Assembly (NCBI GenBank): GCA_017445315.1
Contig: JAFSUI010000015.1
Span: forward strand, 1 to 39,013
Direction: 5' to 3'
DNA: 39,013 bases
DNA from: Bacillota bacterium
GTDB taxonomy: Bacteria > Bacillota > Clostridia > Peptostreptococcales > Anaerovoracaceae
Shown here one piece after another: positions 1 through 7,087 of the stretch. Every line of letters starts with the position of its first letter. Position 1 is the stretch's first letter. A program made the position numbers and the translations under genes. Under the pieces are notes generated by a model. It saw only the letters and a list, made by a program, of their open reading frames with translations. It was not told the DNA's origin and did not search any database.

Positions 1-247
1 ATTCGCTTCTTATTTTTGATGCAAATTCCGATGTAGGGTCTACTAAAAGAAAAAACAACAGATTGCCTTTTGGACTCTGATGAACAACGTTTTGTTCCAG
101 AATAATCATGTTGCCTCTCGCATTGTTACCCAGCGTCAATGATTCCTTTCCAAGAAAAACATGCAGCATACTATGCTTGTGAGCAACGGCATTCTCATAA
201 GTGGGAATAACAGCTATATATGTATCATCGAAAAATATCTGGCTCAT
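1..247 (-). CDS. AraC-type transcriptional regulator, N-terminal part (truncated by window edge)
   Basis: An open frame starts at ATG 245-247 and runs leftward for 82 codons off the edge of the window without a stop. The visible protein begins MSQIFFDDTYIAVIPTYENA and continues with a histidine-rich stretch (AHKHSMLHVFLG) and a loop rich in G, N and V. That pattern fits the cupin-like ligand-binding domain at the N-terminus of AraC-family regulators. The C-terminal helix-turn-helix that would prove the family lies outside the window, so the call rests on the cupin pattern alone. Codon use and orientation match the following minus-strand genes. Another cupin protein is the main alternative. 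Confidence 0.45.
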   Translation of the reverse strand, partial: MSQIFFDDTYIAVIPTYENAVAHKHSMLHVFLGKESLTLGNNARGNMIILEQNVVHQSPKGNLLFFLLVDPTSEFASKIRSE

Positions 248-324
248 GTTAATTATTCATGCTTCATAATAAAAGCCTTTTACAAATCGCGATTTATCGA
301 CATCCCGACAAACTAGAATTCATT

Positions 325-732
325 TTACTTTCTACTTTGTATAATCTCTGCCTGCATGATATCACACCACTTATCCCATTTTTCTTTATACTCTTCCTCG
401 GAAATGATGCGCGTCAGCAAATCTGCAGGTGAAAGAATAATTTGCTCTTGGCATGCACTCACACATGCTCTATACATATCCCAGTCCAACTCATCCTCGT
501 CCCACACCAGCGGTACTGAATCAAGTCCAGCTTTGATGGCGGCAACTGCCCTGGTATGTCCGTCGGTCATAACAAGTTTTCCATCCAATAGTTTAATCGG
601 AATAGGCTCAAAACCCGATAAGTCCTTTGGGTCAAACCAATTTTCAATATCTCGAAGTTTCTTTTCTGAAATATAAAACTGTGATGGTTGCAAATCTGTT
701 AATACAAGACAGCTTATCTCACAATTCTCCAT
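325..732 (-). CDS. ParB-like (ParB/Srx fold) domain protein
   Basis: This 135-residue protein contains MTDGHTRAVAAIKAGLDSVP at residues 55-74. It matches the phosphate-binding GHxR signature of the ParB/sulfiredoxin fold, in which H59 and R61 would contact a nucleotide or phosphate. It is preceded by the usual PI-x-L-x-DGKL strand (residues 43-53). There is no helix-turn-helix and no partner parA, so a role in chromosome partition is unlikely. Stand-alone proteins of this kind are common in Clostridia and have no assigned function. The tail (residues 75-135) is acidic and Trp-rich. A GAGGAG ribosome site precedes the ATG at 732. The gene lies 27 nt downstream of the GNAT gene and may be co-transcribed with it. 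Confidence 0.6.
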   Translation of the reverse strand: MENCEISCLVLTDLQPSQFYISEKKLRDIENWFDPKDLSGFEPIPIKLLDGKLVMTDGHTRAVAAIKAGLDSVPLVWDEDELDWDMYRACVSACQEQIILSPADLLTRIISEEEYKEKWDKWCDIMQAEIIQSRK

Positions 733-759
733 TCTCTTTTCTCCTCTACAAACGAGAAT

Positions 760-1254
760 TTATAAACCAAATACAATATCATCTCCGTCGAGTTCCGGTA
801 ATAGACAGAACCCCAGTGATTGATACAAACACTGTGCTTTTATGTTGTCCTTTTCCGTTGCAAGTTTGATCGGTTTGTCAGGATTTGCAGCTTTCAGAAG
901 CCGAACCGCTGCTTCAGCGGCGCTTTTTCCATACCCTTTTCCTTGATGACTTTTGTCAATATAAAAACTCCAAGTATAAGCATCTCCTTCGCCAAGCCAC
1001 TTGCAAAGATTGATGAATCCAATCGGCGTCATTTGTTCGTCGTATATGATACAGGGATAATTGTCTTCTCGGAACAGATATGCCCTGCCAATAGAATACC
1101 ATGCAGGATTGACCAATTCTTTTTGCTTGTCGTCAAGTTGGCAATCATAGGCTGCATAGAACAAATCGGACTCCGTTTTGAGCGGACGGATAGAAACATG
1201 TGTATTCGACCACAGATCATTTCCGACCGTTCCTAAGTCTGTTCTTACTCCCAT
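760..1254 (-). CDS. GNAT-family N-acetyltransferase
   Basis: The protein has 164 residues. The acetyl-CoA pyrophosphate-binding motif A is clear: KSHQGKGYGKSAAEAAVRLL at residues 101-120, with the Q/RxxGxG/A core QGKGYG. It is followed by motif B-like sequence (ATEKDNIKAQCLYQSLGF), whose N..A..LY..LGF pattern is typical of the family. Motif C/D strands (CIIYDEQMTPIGFINLCKW) precede it. The protein should transfer an acetyl group from acetyl-CoA to an amine, but the substrate cannot be read from sequence. A GGAGGAG ribosome site lies just upstream of ATG 1254. The first 20 residues look unlike the fold and an internal start is possible. The gene sits between tag and the ParB-like gene, all on the minus strand. 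Confidence 0.8.
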   Translation of the reverse strand: MGVRTDLGTVGNDLWSNTHVSIRPLKTESDLFYAAYDCQLDDKQKELVNPAWYSIGRAYLFREDNYPCIIYDEQMTPIGFINLCKWLGEGDAYTWSFYIDKSHQGKGYGKSAAEAAVRLLKAANPDKPIKLATEKDNIKAQCLYQSLGFCLLPELDGDDIVFGL

Positions 1255-1342
1255 AACTCCTCCATAAACTTCCGATTTGCGCTTCTCTTTTTTATCCTGT
1301 ATTCGTATATCATTTTGTCATATACCCTATCATCGATGATGT

Positions 1343-1894
1343 CTATCTATAACTGCAATCTATTAGGTGATCGTTTACCATTCCTATTGACTGCATGAAT
1401 GAGTATGTGATGACAGGGCCCATGTAGGATATCCCGCGTTTTTTCATATCACGAGCCATCTTTTCCGACTCCGGGGAACGAACCGGTATCTCTGCCGGAG
1501 TCTTCCAGTGCCCATCTATCGTTACGCCGCCGGTAAAGTTCCAGAGATAACGATCGAAGGATCCGAATTCTTCGCGTATCTTCATCACTGCGCGGGCATT
1601 GCTCCTGACGCTGAATACCTTGCCGCGATTTCTTATTAGGCCCGTGTCGGCAAGTAAATCCTCGAGCTCTCCGTCAGACATCTCAGCGCACTTTTCAATC
1701 TCGAAGTTATGAAAGGCAGCTCTATATGCGGCTCTTTTGTGCATCACGGTCTTCCATGATAGCCCGACGCTCGCGCCCTCGAGGCATAGCATCTCGAACA
1801 TAAAGCGGTCATCATGACTGACCTTGCACCACTCGTTGTCATGATACTCTTCGAGCACCGGATCCCCTTCATACCATTTTCTGCATTCACTCAT
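1343..1894 (-). CDS. tag: DNA-3-methyladenine glycosylase I
   Basis: The 183-residue protein is close to the usual length of Tag. It excises N3-methyladenine from alkylated DNA, the first step of base excision repair. The zinc-binding snap typical of Tag is complete: C4 and H18 near the N-terminus (in YHDNEW) and H176 and C180 near the C-terminus (NDHLIDC). The active-site Glu in CLEGASVGLSW is E39. The conserved IRNRGK and SFMQSIGMVNDH blocks are present. A ribosome site (GAGGAG) lies upstream of ATG 1894. The upstream region is the 92-bp repeat array, so any promoter would lie in or next to array A. Confidence 0.95.
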   Translation of the reverse strand: MSECRKWYEGDPVLEEYHDNEWCKVSHDDRFMFEMLCLEGASVGLSWKTVMHKRAAYRAAFHNFEIEKCAEMSDGELEDLLADTGLIRNRGKVFSVRSNARAVMKIREEFGSFDRYLWNFTGGVTIDGHWKTPAEIPVRSPESEKMARDMKKRGISYMGPVITYSFMQSIGMVNDHLIDCSYR

Positions 1895-1937
1895 AGGCAG
1901 CTCTTTTCTCCTCTATAATCTTGGATTTATTAAAACT

Positions 1938-2213
1938 CCTAGGCAGAATTGCAATTTTGCTCTTCCATCCACGCATATTTTGCAAAAATGGCGTTTCTGC
2001 CTAACAAATCGGCGCTTTTTGTCATATTTCCTAGGCAGATTTGCAATTTTGCTCGTTCATCCATGCATATTTCTCAAAAATAGCATTTCTGCCTAGCAAA
2101 TCGGCGCTTTTCGTCACTTTTCCTAGGCAGATTTGCAATTTTGCTCGTTCATCCATGCATATTTTGCAAAAATGGTGTTTCTGCCTAGCAAATCGGCGCT
2201 TTTACAGTTTTAA
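1938..2213. repeat. 92-bp tandem hairpin repeat, array A (3 copies)
   Basis: Three direct copies begin at 1938, 2030 and 2122, an exact 92-bp period. Each copy starts CCTAGGCAG and about 55 bases later has CTGCCTAG, so CTAGGCAGA and TCTGCCTAG form a perfect 9-bp inverted repeat in copies 2 and 3, with one change in copy 1 (CTGCCTAA). Inside are TTTGCAATTTTGCTC and a TTGCAAAAAT stretch; after the second arm comes CAAATCGGCGCTTTT. Ninety-two is not divisible by three and the open frames across it are artefacts, so this is non-coding. It lies upstream of tag. Function unknown. Confidence 0.9.
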
Positions 2214-2217
2214 TCAA

Positions 2218-2475
2218 TCACTTTTGCGAGACAATTTGCAAGTTTTGCTCTGTCAGCCTCGCAAATTTATGCAAAACGCATTTTCAGACCACCAACTCGG
2301 CCAAATTCCTCACTTTTGCGAGACAATTTGCAAGTTTTGCTCTCTCAGCCTCGCAAATTTAAACAAAATGTATTTCTAGACCACCAAATCGTCCAAATTC
2401 TTCACTTTTGCGAGACAATTTGCAGGTTTTGCTTTGTCAGCCTCGCAAATTGAAACAAAATACATTTTCAGACCA
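2218..2475. repeat. 92-bp tandem hairpin repeat, array B (3 copies, last incomplete)
   Basis: Copies begin with TCACTTTTGCGAG at 2218, 2310 and 2402, again exactly 92 bp apart. Each contains the inverted pair TTTGCGAG / CTCGCAAA with a loop of about 26 bases. Array B is diverged from array A but collinear with it: both have TCACTTTT, then TTTGCAA(G)TTTTGCTC, an AAAAT block, an ATTTCT block and CAAATCG at matching places. The two arrays are therefore subfamilies of one repeat. The rest of the gap, 2476-2611, holds decayed fragments (two CCGATTTGGC motifs) and no gene that I can see. Confidence 0.88.
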
Positions 2476-2611
2476 TAATTTGAGTGGCGTAGGCTAGAAA
2501 CACTGCGTCAAATCCCGATTTGGCAACATACCGACAACCTCCGATTTGGCGCTCTCTACATGTAACGTTCTACGGCATAATTCTACCATAGACCTAAGAC
2601 TATATGAATAG

Positions 2612-2645
2612 CAATAAAGAAGGCAGCTTGCCTAAGCAAACTGCC
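2612..2645 (-). terminator. Rho-independent terminator of tRNA-Thr
   Basis: On the minus strand, GGCAGTTTGC, loop TTAG and GCAAGCTGCC form a 10-bp stem (one G-U pair), followed by TTCTTTATT. It starts 8 nt beyond the 3' CCA end of the tRNA. Confidence 0.85.
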
Positions 2646-2652
2646 AAAAAAG

Positions 2653-2728
2653 TGGAGCTCCCGATGGGACTTGAACCCATGACCTGCGCGTTACGAATGC
2701 GCTGCTCTACCGACTGAGCCACGGAAGC
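2653..2728 (-). tRNA. tRNA-Thr (anticodon CGT)
   Basis: A 76-nt cloverleaf reads on the minus strand from GCTTCCG to CGGGAGC-T-CCA. The acceptor stem is 7 bp with one T-G pair. The D arm is GCTC/GAGC and the T arm is ATGGG-TTCAAGT-CCCAT. The anticodon loop TTCGTAA gives anticodon CGT, which reads ACG (Thr). The 3' CCA is encoded. The closing pair of the anticodon stem (31-39) is an A-C mismatch; the other four pairs are G-C. It lies 51 bp downstream of prmC but has its own promoter and terminator. Confidence 0.93.
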
Positions 2729-2770
2729 GTGTTCTGCGGCGCCCGAATTCCAATTCCCGAGCGCCCAATC

Positions 2771-2799
2771 AGTATATCATTATTTTTCTTTTGCGTAAA
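2771..2799 (-). promoter_or_regulatory. Sigma-70-type promoter of tRNA-Thr
   Basis: On the minus strand, TTTACG (-35, 2794-2799), a 17-bp spacer and TATACT (-10, 2771-2776) precede the tRNA by about 42 bp. The -35 box lies within the last codons of prmC. Confidence 0.6.
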
Positions 2800-3739
2800 G
2801 TCCGAAAACCACGCGGTCGCGGCCCGCGAGATCTTTGATTATGCGGACATTTGTGAAGCGTCCTTCCGGCCCTGAACCTCTACGCGTAGAGCGCTCTTTC
2901 GCTATTCTTCCTCCGCTTTCAAGAAGCGCCTTTACGGACTCCCCTTGGTTATCTCCTATCTCAAGAAGTATCACTCCGCCGTCAACAAGATGATTAGGTG
3001 CTTCATCCGCTATGCGACGATAAAAGTCAAGGCCATCCGCTCCGCCATCAAGGGCGCCCATGGGTTCATGCTCTTTGATTTCTTTCTGGAGCCCCGCTAT
3101 AGCGTCTGTTTCTATATAGGGCGGATTGCTTACTATCATGTCAAACTTCTGCTTTTTGAAAAGTTTGTTAAACGGTGCAAATAGATCACCGCATGTAGTT
3201 TTTACGCTGCTCTCTACGGCATTTAGTTTTATGTTTTCGCGTGCGACTTCAAGCGCATCACGGCTGATATCAGATAGTATTACATTAACATCTGCAAGCT
3301 TTGCAATAGATATACCTATCGCACCGCTACCCGTACAAAGGTCCAGAACCTGCCATCCTGTTTTTTCTGCTGCGACGCGCGCACCTTCACCTGCGAGTTT
3401 TCCGTCCTTTATAAGCGAGATGGCATTCTCAACCAATGTTTCCGTATCCATTCTTGGAATCAGAACTCTTGGATCAACCTTGAACTCAAGTCCCATAAAC
3501 TCCTGAGAACCGACTATATACTGAAGCGGCTCTCCCGAAGCTCTTCTATCCACCAAGTCAAAATACTGATCGCAAAGAAGATCCTGTAGCCTGTACTGAT
3601 ACTCCATGAAGAGTTTACCGATCGGGATTCCAATCAAATAGCAATAGAGGGACTTACTGTCCCTCGCTGCATCTTCGATTCCACTTTCAATCAATTGTTT
3701 TTCGCCGAGAGAAAGAATCTCTCTTACGGTCATACTCAT
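2780..3739 (-). CDS. prmC: Peptide chain release factor N5-glutamine methyltransferase
   Basis: PrmC (HemK) transfers a methyl group from S-adenosylmethionine to the glutamine of the GGQ motif in RF1 and RF2; prfB, one of its targets, is also in this window (31501-32602). The protein has 319 residues, slightly longer than usual because of a C-terminal extension after RIIKDLAGRDR. The helical N-terminal substrate domain is followed by the SAM-binding motif DLCTGSGAIGISIA and by the hallmark NPPYIETDAI, in which the NPPY loop holds the substrate glutamine. The start codon overlaps the stop of yqhQ (ATGA), indicating translational coupling in a rho-yqhQ-prmC operon. This order is common in Bacillota. 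Confidence 0.95.
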   Translation of the reverse strand: MSMTVREILSLGEKQLIESGIEDAARDSKSLYCYLIGIPIGKLFMEYQYRLQDLLCDQYFDLVDRRASGEPLQYIVGSQEFMGLEFKVDPRVLIPRMDTETLVENAISLIKDGKLAGEGARVAAEKTGWQVLDLCTGSGAIGISIAKLADVNVILSDISRDALEVARENIKLNAVESSVKTTCGDLFAPFNKLFKKQKFDMIVSNPPYIETDAIAGLQKEIKEHEPMGALDGGADGLDFYRRIADEAPNHLVDGGVILLEIGDNQGESVKALLESGGRIAKERSTRRGSGPEGRFTNVRIIKDLAGRDRVVFGLYAKEK

Positions 3740-5223
3740 TCTTCTTTTGCTTTCTTGATTTCTGCCTCGTCATCCCAGATAGGAATGCCTGCTGAGTTCT
3801 TTGCTCTTCCGCTTGGAGCGGTGCCTACTTCTTCTCTCTGTTTGGAAAAGAAATTCATAAAGCCACCCTCATGCGATTCTTTTTTTGTTTCCTCGTGATC
3901 ATGCTTCATGATTTTCTGCCACGGCTTTAGCTTGGGCTCTTTTTTCTCTACTATTTCTTCCTCGACCTCGTAAGCCTCGTCATACTCATCAACGTATTCC
4001 TCAGGATACTCATCGTCGATATTTCCCCTACCCAAAACCTTGTCAAGAAATCCTGTTCCCATATCCCTTGCCTTTTTCAAATCAAAGATCGGTTTATCAG
4101 CCATGTCATTCTCCTCTTCGCTTTTACTACTGAGCGTCGAATCTGCTACAGCCTTTTCGTCCGACACCTCTTCATAAGCGTCACGCTTTATTGTACCACT
4201 TTTTTCGGGTTCGCTGTTAATATGTTTTTCCTCTATAAGATTGGCATCTTTATCGCAAATTCCTTCTATATACGGTGTGTCGGCGCTCACAAGAACCGCC
4301 TTCATGGACGCTATCGCTACCTCAAGCTGCTCCTTGGAGGGCTCTCTTGTTGTTAGTTTCTGAAGCAGAAGCCCCGGCATTGACAGAACCTTTACGACCG
4401 CGCTGTCGCTACGGCCGGCCCACTTAAGAAGCTCGTATGAAAGCCCGGCAACTACAGGGAGCAAAAGAATTCTCGAGAGCAGTCTAACCCATACATTAGG
4501 CCATCCAAGTAGCGAGAAGATTACCAGGCTTATTACCATTACGAACATGAGGAAGCTCGTTCCGCATCTCGGATGAAGCGTATAGAAGTCCTGCGCATTG
4601 TCAGGCGTAAGCTCAAGATTATTTTCAAAACAATGGATCGTCTTATGCTCCGCGCCGTGATATTCAAACGTGGTGCGGATATCCTTCATATTACCAACGA
4701 GCGCTATATAGATAATGAACAGCAGTAGCCTAAGAATACCCTCGCAGAGATTCAAAAGGATTTTGCTGGTTGTGAACTTTGATAGGAGGTTCACCAAAAC
4801 TGTCGGAAGGAGAATAAATAGTCCAACGGAAAACAGTATCGCAAGAACCACCGCTATATAGATTGCAAAATTCCATGCGGCTCGCTCTCCAAAATGCTTT
4901 TCTACCCACTTGGAAAATGCACTGGGTTCTTCTTTTTCTTCTTCCTCCGGAGAATAATACTCAAGTACATCCGCGGAGTAGAGAAGGGTTTTCATTCCCG
5001 TTACGAGCGATACAACAAAGGCGAAAACTCCTCTTAATACAGGAATCTTCATCCACGCGCCACTCTTTGGGAGCTGCTGCGTCTTTATATGTATTCTTCC
5101 GTCCGGCAGCCTAATCGATGTCGCCATACGATCCGCACCGCGCATCATTACGCCATCCATTACCGCCTGTCCACCGATTGCGGTCGGACAAGCATCTTTT
5201 AAAAATATCTTGCTTAAATCCAT
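3736..5223 (-). CDS. yqhQ: DUF1385 (YqhQ-family) membrane protein with long C-terminal extension
   Basis: The first ~310 residues are a typical YqhQ/DUF1385 protein. It starts with IGGQAVMDGVMMRG (residues ~16-29), has several hydrophobic segments (about 123-150, 163-180, 226-243 and 250-270), and carries the family signatures YHGAEHKT and LHPRCGTSFLMF. The role of the family is not established. After ~310 comes a further ~185 residues that the family normally lacks: acidic, low-complexity and Tyr/Glu-rich (DDEYPEEYVDEYDEAYEVEE). A well-spaced GAGGAG and ATG lie in frame at residue 374, so the tail may be a fused or separately translated protein. The gene is 1 bp downstream of rho and overlaps prmC. 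Confidence 0.88.
   Translation of the reverse strand: MDLSKIFLKDACPTAIGGQAVMDGVMMRGADRMATSIRLPDGRIHIKTQQLPKSGAWMKIPVLRGVFAFVVSLVTGMKTLLYSADVLEYYSPEEEEKEEPSAFSKWVEKHFGERAAWNFAIYIAVVLAILFSVGLFILLPTVLVNLLSKFTTSKILLNLCEGILRLLLFIIYIALVGNMKDIRTTFEYHGAEHKTIHCFENNLELTPDNAQDFYTLHPRCGTSFLMFVMVISLVIFSLLGWPNVWVRLLSRILLLPVVAGLSYELLKWAGRSDSAVVKVLSMPGLLLQKLTTREPSKEQLEVAIASMKAVLVSADTPYIEGICDKDANLIEEKHINSEPEKSGTIKRDAYEEVSDEKAVADSTLSSKSEEENDMADKPIFDLKKARDMGTGFLDKVLGRGNIDDEYPEEYVDEYDEAYEVEEEIVEKKEPKLKPWQKIMKHDHEETKKESHEGGFMNFFSKQREEVGTAPSGRAKNSAGIPIWDDEAEIKKAKEE
4102..4116 (-). promoter_or_regulatory. Internal ribosome binding site and in-frame ATG inside yqhQ
   Basis: On the minus strand GAGGAG (4111-4116), a 6-nt spacer and ATG (4102-4104) are in frame with yqhQ. 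Initiation here would make a 122-residue acidic protein beginning MADKPIFDLKKARDMGTGFL and ending at the yqhQ stop. The DNA shows the site; its use is inference. Confidence 0.4.
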
Positions 5224-5224
5224 T

Positions 5225-6721
5225 TTATTTTATCAGTACCTTTTTAATTATTTGTACAAAGTTTCTATTGTTGGACGTATGAGCCAAATTATCTATGATG
5301 GTCTCTGTGATGTCCTGGTTCTGCATATTTGACATCGCCCTACGCATGGTCCAAATTGCTTCCATCTCTTCCTGATCCATGAGGAGGTCCTCACGTCTTG
5401 TTCCGGAGCGATTGAGATCGATTGCCGGGAATATGCGCTTTTCTGAGAGGCGTCTATCCAGATGCAGTTCCATATTACCTGTACCCTTAAACTCCTCATA
5501 TATAACATCATCCATACGGGATCCTGTTTCAACAAGCGCTGTTGCAAGGATGGTGATGCTTCCGCCCTCTTCAATATTTCTTGCGGCACCAAAGAATTTC
5601 TTTGGCTTATAGAGAGCGCTCGGATCAAGCCCTCCCGTGAGCGTTCTTCCGGAAGGCTGCTCCACAAGGTTATATGCTCTTGCAAGCCTTGTGATACTGT
5701 CAAGAAGAATAACTACATCCTGCTTGTGCTCGGCCATTCTCTGCGCCCTTGCGAGCACCATCTCCGCAACCTTTACATGGTGCTGCGGTCTCTCGTCAAA
5801 CGTGGAGTAGATTACCTCTCCGCTCGTTAGTGAACGCTTCATATCGGTAACTTCTTCAGGTCTTTCATCTACGAGAAGGACTATCAGAGAAACATCCGGA
5901 TGGTTTGTCTCTATACTATTTGCAATCCTCTTTAAGAGAGTTGTTTTACCTGCCTTTGGAGGAGCTACGATGAGTCCTCTCTGGCCCTTTCCGACAGGCG
6001 CAATTAGGTCTATAAGCCTTGTGGATAGGTCCTTTGCGCTCGTTTCCATGGAGAGCCTGTGATTTGGGAAAATCGGCGTCAAATCCGAGAAATCCGGACG
6101 TCTAATAGCCTCTCCCGGCTCCTGGTCGTTTACGGTATTTACATAAAGAAGTGCTCCAAAACGCTCGCCCTGGTTCGGAAGCCTTGAAATTCCGGCAATT
6201 TTGTCGCCTGTCTTTAGGTTGAACCTTCTGATCTGCGTCGGAGAAACGTATATATCTCTGTCGCTTGTAAGGAAATTGTCAAAACGAAGGAATCCAAAGC
6301 CTCCATCCTCTGCAATATCAAGGATTCCGACTACCTCCGGACGCGGTTTTTCATCGGTTTTCTCATCTGACTTGGCTTCGGCCTTTTCTTCGGCCTTCTC
6401 CGCGGCCTTTTCTTCGGACTTCTCCTCAGGTTTTTCCTCGACCTTCTCCTCGGCCTTCTCCTCGACCTTGGAGTCAGACTTCTCCTGTTCTTCAGATGCT
6501 GCTTCCGGGGATCCCTTGGGTTCTGCGGCCTTTTCCTTGGTTTTACGCGTTTTCTTTGGCTTTTCCTCTACAGGAGGCTCTTCCACCAAATCAAGCTCAA
6601 GCTTAGCCTCAGCTTCCTTCTGGGCCTTGGTCTTCCTTGGAGCGCGCTTCTTTTCTGGCTCTTTTTCCTCAACGTTAACAATAGCTTCTTCCAATACGTC
6701 TTCTTTTTTCTTTCTTGGCAT
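5225..6721 (-). CDS. rho: Transcription termination factor Rho
   Basis: Rho is a hexameric RNA-dependent ATPase that releases untranslated transcripts. The RNA-binding cold-shock-like domain (residues ~130-200) includes [12 protein letters not shown] and the [12 protein letters not shown] block. The ATPase core has Walker [10 protein letters not shown] (253-261), Walker [11 protein letters not shown] (336-345), the conserved PSGRTLTGG loop and a C-terminal arginine-rich region ([11 protein letters not shown]). The protein has 498 residues against about 420 in E. coli. The excess is N-terminal: residues 1-128 are low-complexity Lys/Glu/Ala with repeats such as [11 protein letters not shown], and no normal Rho_N helical domain is visible. 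It is the first gene of the rho-yqhQ-prmC operon. No strong ribosome site precedes ATG 6721. Confidence 0.97.
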   Translation of the reverse strand: MPRKKKEDVLEEAIVNVEEKEPEKKRAPRKTKAQKEAEAKLELDLVEEPPVEEKPKKTRKTKEKAAEPKGSPEAASEEQEKSDSKVEEKAEEKVEEKPEEKSEEKAAEKAEEKAEAKSDEKTDEKPRPEVVGILDIAEDGGFGFLRFDNFLTSDRDIYVSPTQIRRFNLKTGDKIAGISRLPNQGERFGALLYVNTVNDQEPGEAIRRPDFSDLTPIFPNHRLSMETSAKDLSTRLIDLIAPVGKGQRGLIVAPPKAGKTTLLKRIANSIETNHPDVSLIVLLVDERPEEVTDMKRSLTSGEVIYSTFDERPQHHVKVAEMVLARAQRMAEHKQDVVILLDSITRLARAYNLVEQPSGRTLTGGLDPSALYKPKKFFGAARNIEEGGSITILATALVETGSRMDDVIYEEFKGTGNMELHLDRRLSEKRIFPAIDLNRSGTRREDLLMDQEEMEAIWTMRRAMSNMQNQDITETIIDNLAHTSNNRNFVQIIKKVLIK

Positions 6722-6788
6722 AAGTAAAACTTCGGCTGAATGCCTTTCCTTTCTTTTTAGATGGGATAATTAGATAAAAACTTTAGCA

Positions 6789-6817
6789 ATTATACCCTAA
6801 ACCCCGTAAAAATGCAA
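6789..6817 (-). promoter_or_regulatory. Probable promoter of the rho operon
   Basis: On the minus strand, TTGCAT (6812-6817), 17 bp and a perfect TATAAT (6789-6794) lie about 70 bp upstream of the rho ATG. The -35 is weak, the -10 is consensus. The divergent small gene at 6897 has only a TACAAT-like -10 (6862-6867). Confidence 0.5.
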
Positions 6818-6896
6818 ATTATCATACTTTTGTGCCACTTTTATTATCTTATTTAATATGGTACAATTAAATGCTATAGAAAAATGGAGGTTTCAA

Positions 6897-7058
6897 ATGA
6901 AAAAGAGCGACAAAGAATTACTTAAAACTCTGAAGATGCAGCAGAAGCTTGAAAAGAAAAAGAATGCCGAAAATATCGTGGTATTCACCGCTGTATTTGC
7001 CATTGTAGCACTAGGCGTAGTTGCCGCTGCTCTCAGTTTTAAAGCTCCTCAAGAATAA
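6897..7058 (+). CDS. Small single-pass membrane protein, function unknown
   Basis: An open frame extends back to 6858, but GGAGG at 6886-6890 sits 6 nt before ATG 6897, so I choose that start, giving 53 residues. The first ~23 residues are strongly basic and helical (MKKSDKELLKTLKMQQKLEK). Residues ~26-47 form one hydrophobic segment (VVFTAVFAIVALGVVAAA), and a short polar tail PQE ends the protein. By the positive-inside rule the N-terminus should be cytoplasmic. It is 29 bp upstream of the LytS-like kinase on the same strand and may be co-expressed with it. I do not recognise a family. Confidence 0.6.
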   Translation: MKKSDKELLKTLKMQQKLEKKKNAENIVVFTAVFAIVALGVVAAALSFKAPQE

Positions 7059-7087
7059 CTTGGATTTTTTTAACCAACCATAATGCC

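Noticed and set aside
325-732. Chromosome-partition ParB
   Set aside because: The protein has only the ParB/Srx nucleotide motif, no helix-turn-helix, and no parA or parS site is evident.
1938-2475. CRISPR array
   Set aside because: The units are nearly identical across all 92 bp with no variable spacers between short repeats, and no cas genes are in the window.
6201-6773. Ser/Phe-rich plus-strand open frame opposite the rho N-terminus
   Set aside because: It is the reverse complement of the Lys/Glu repeat of Rho and has no independent support.
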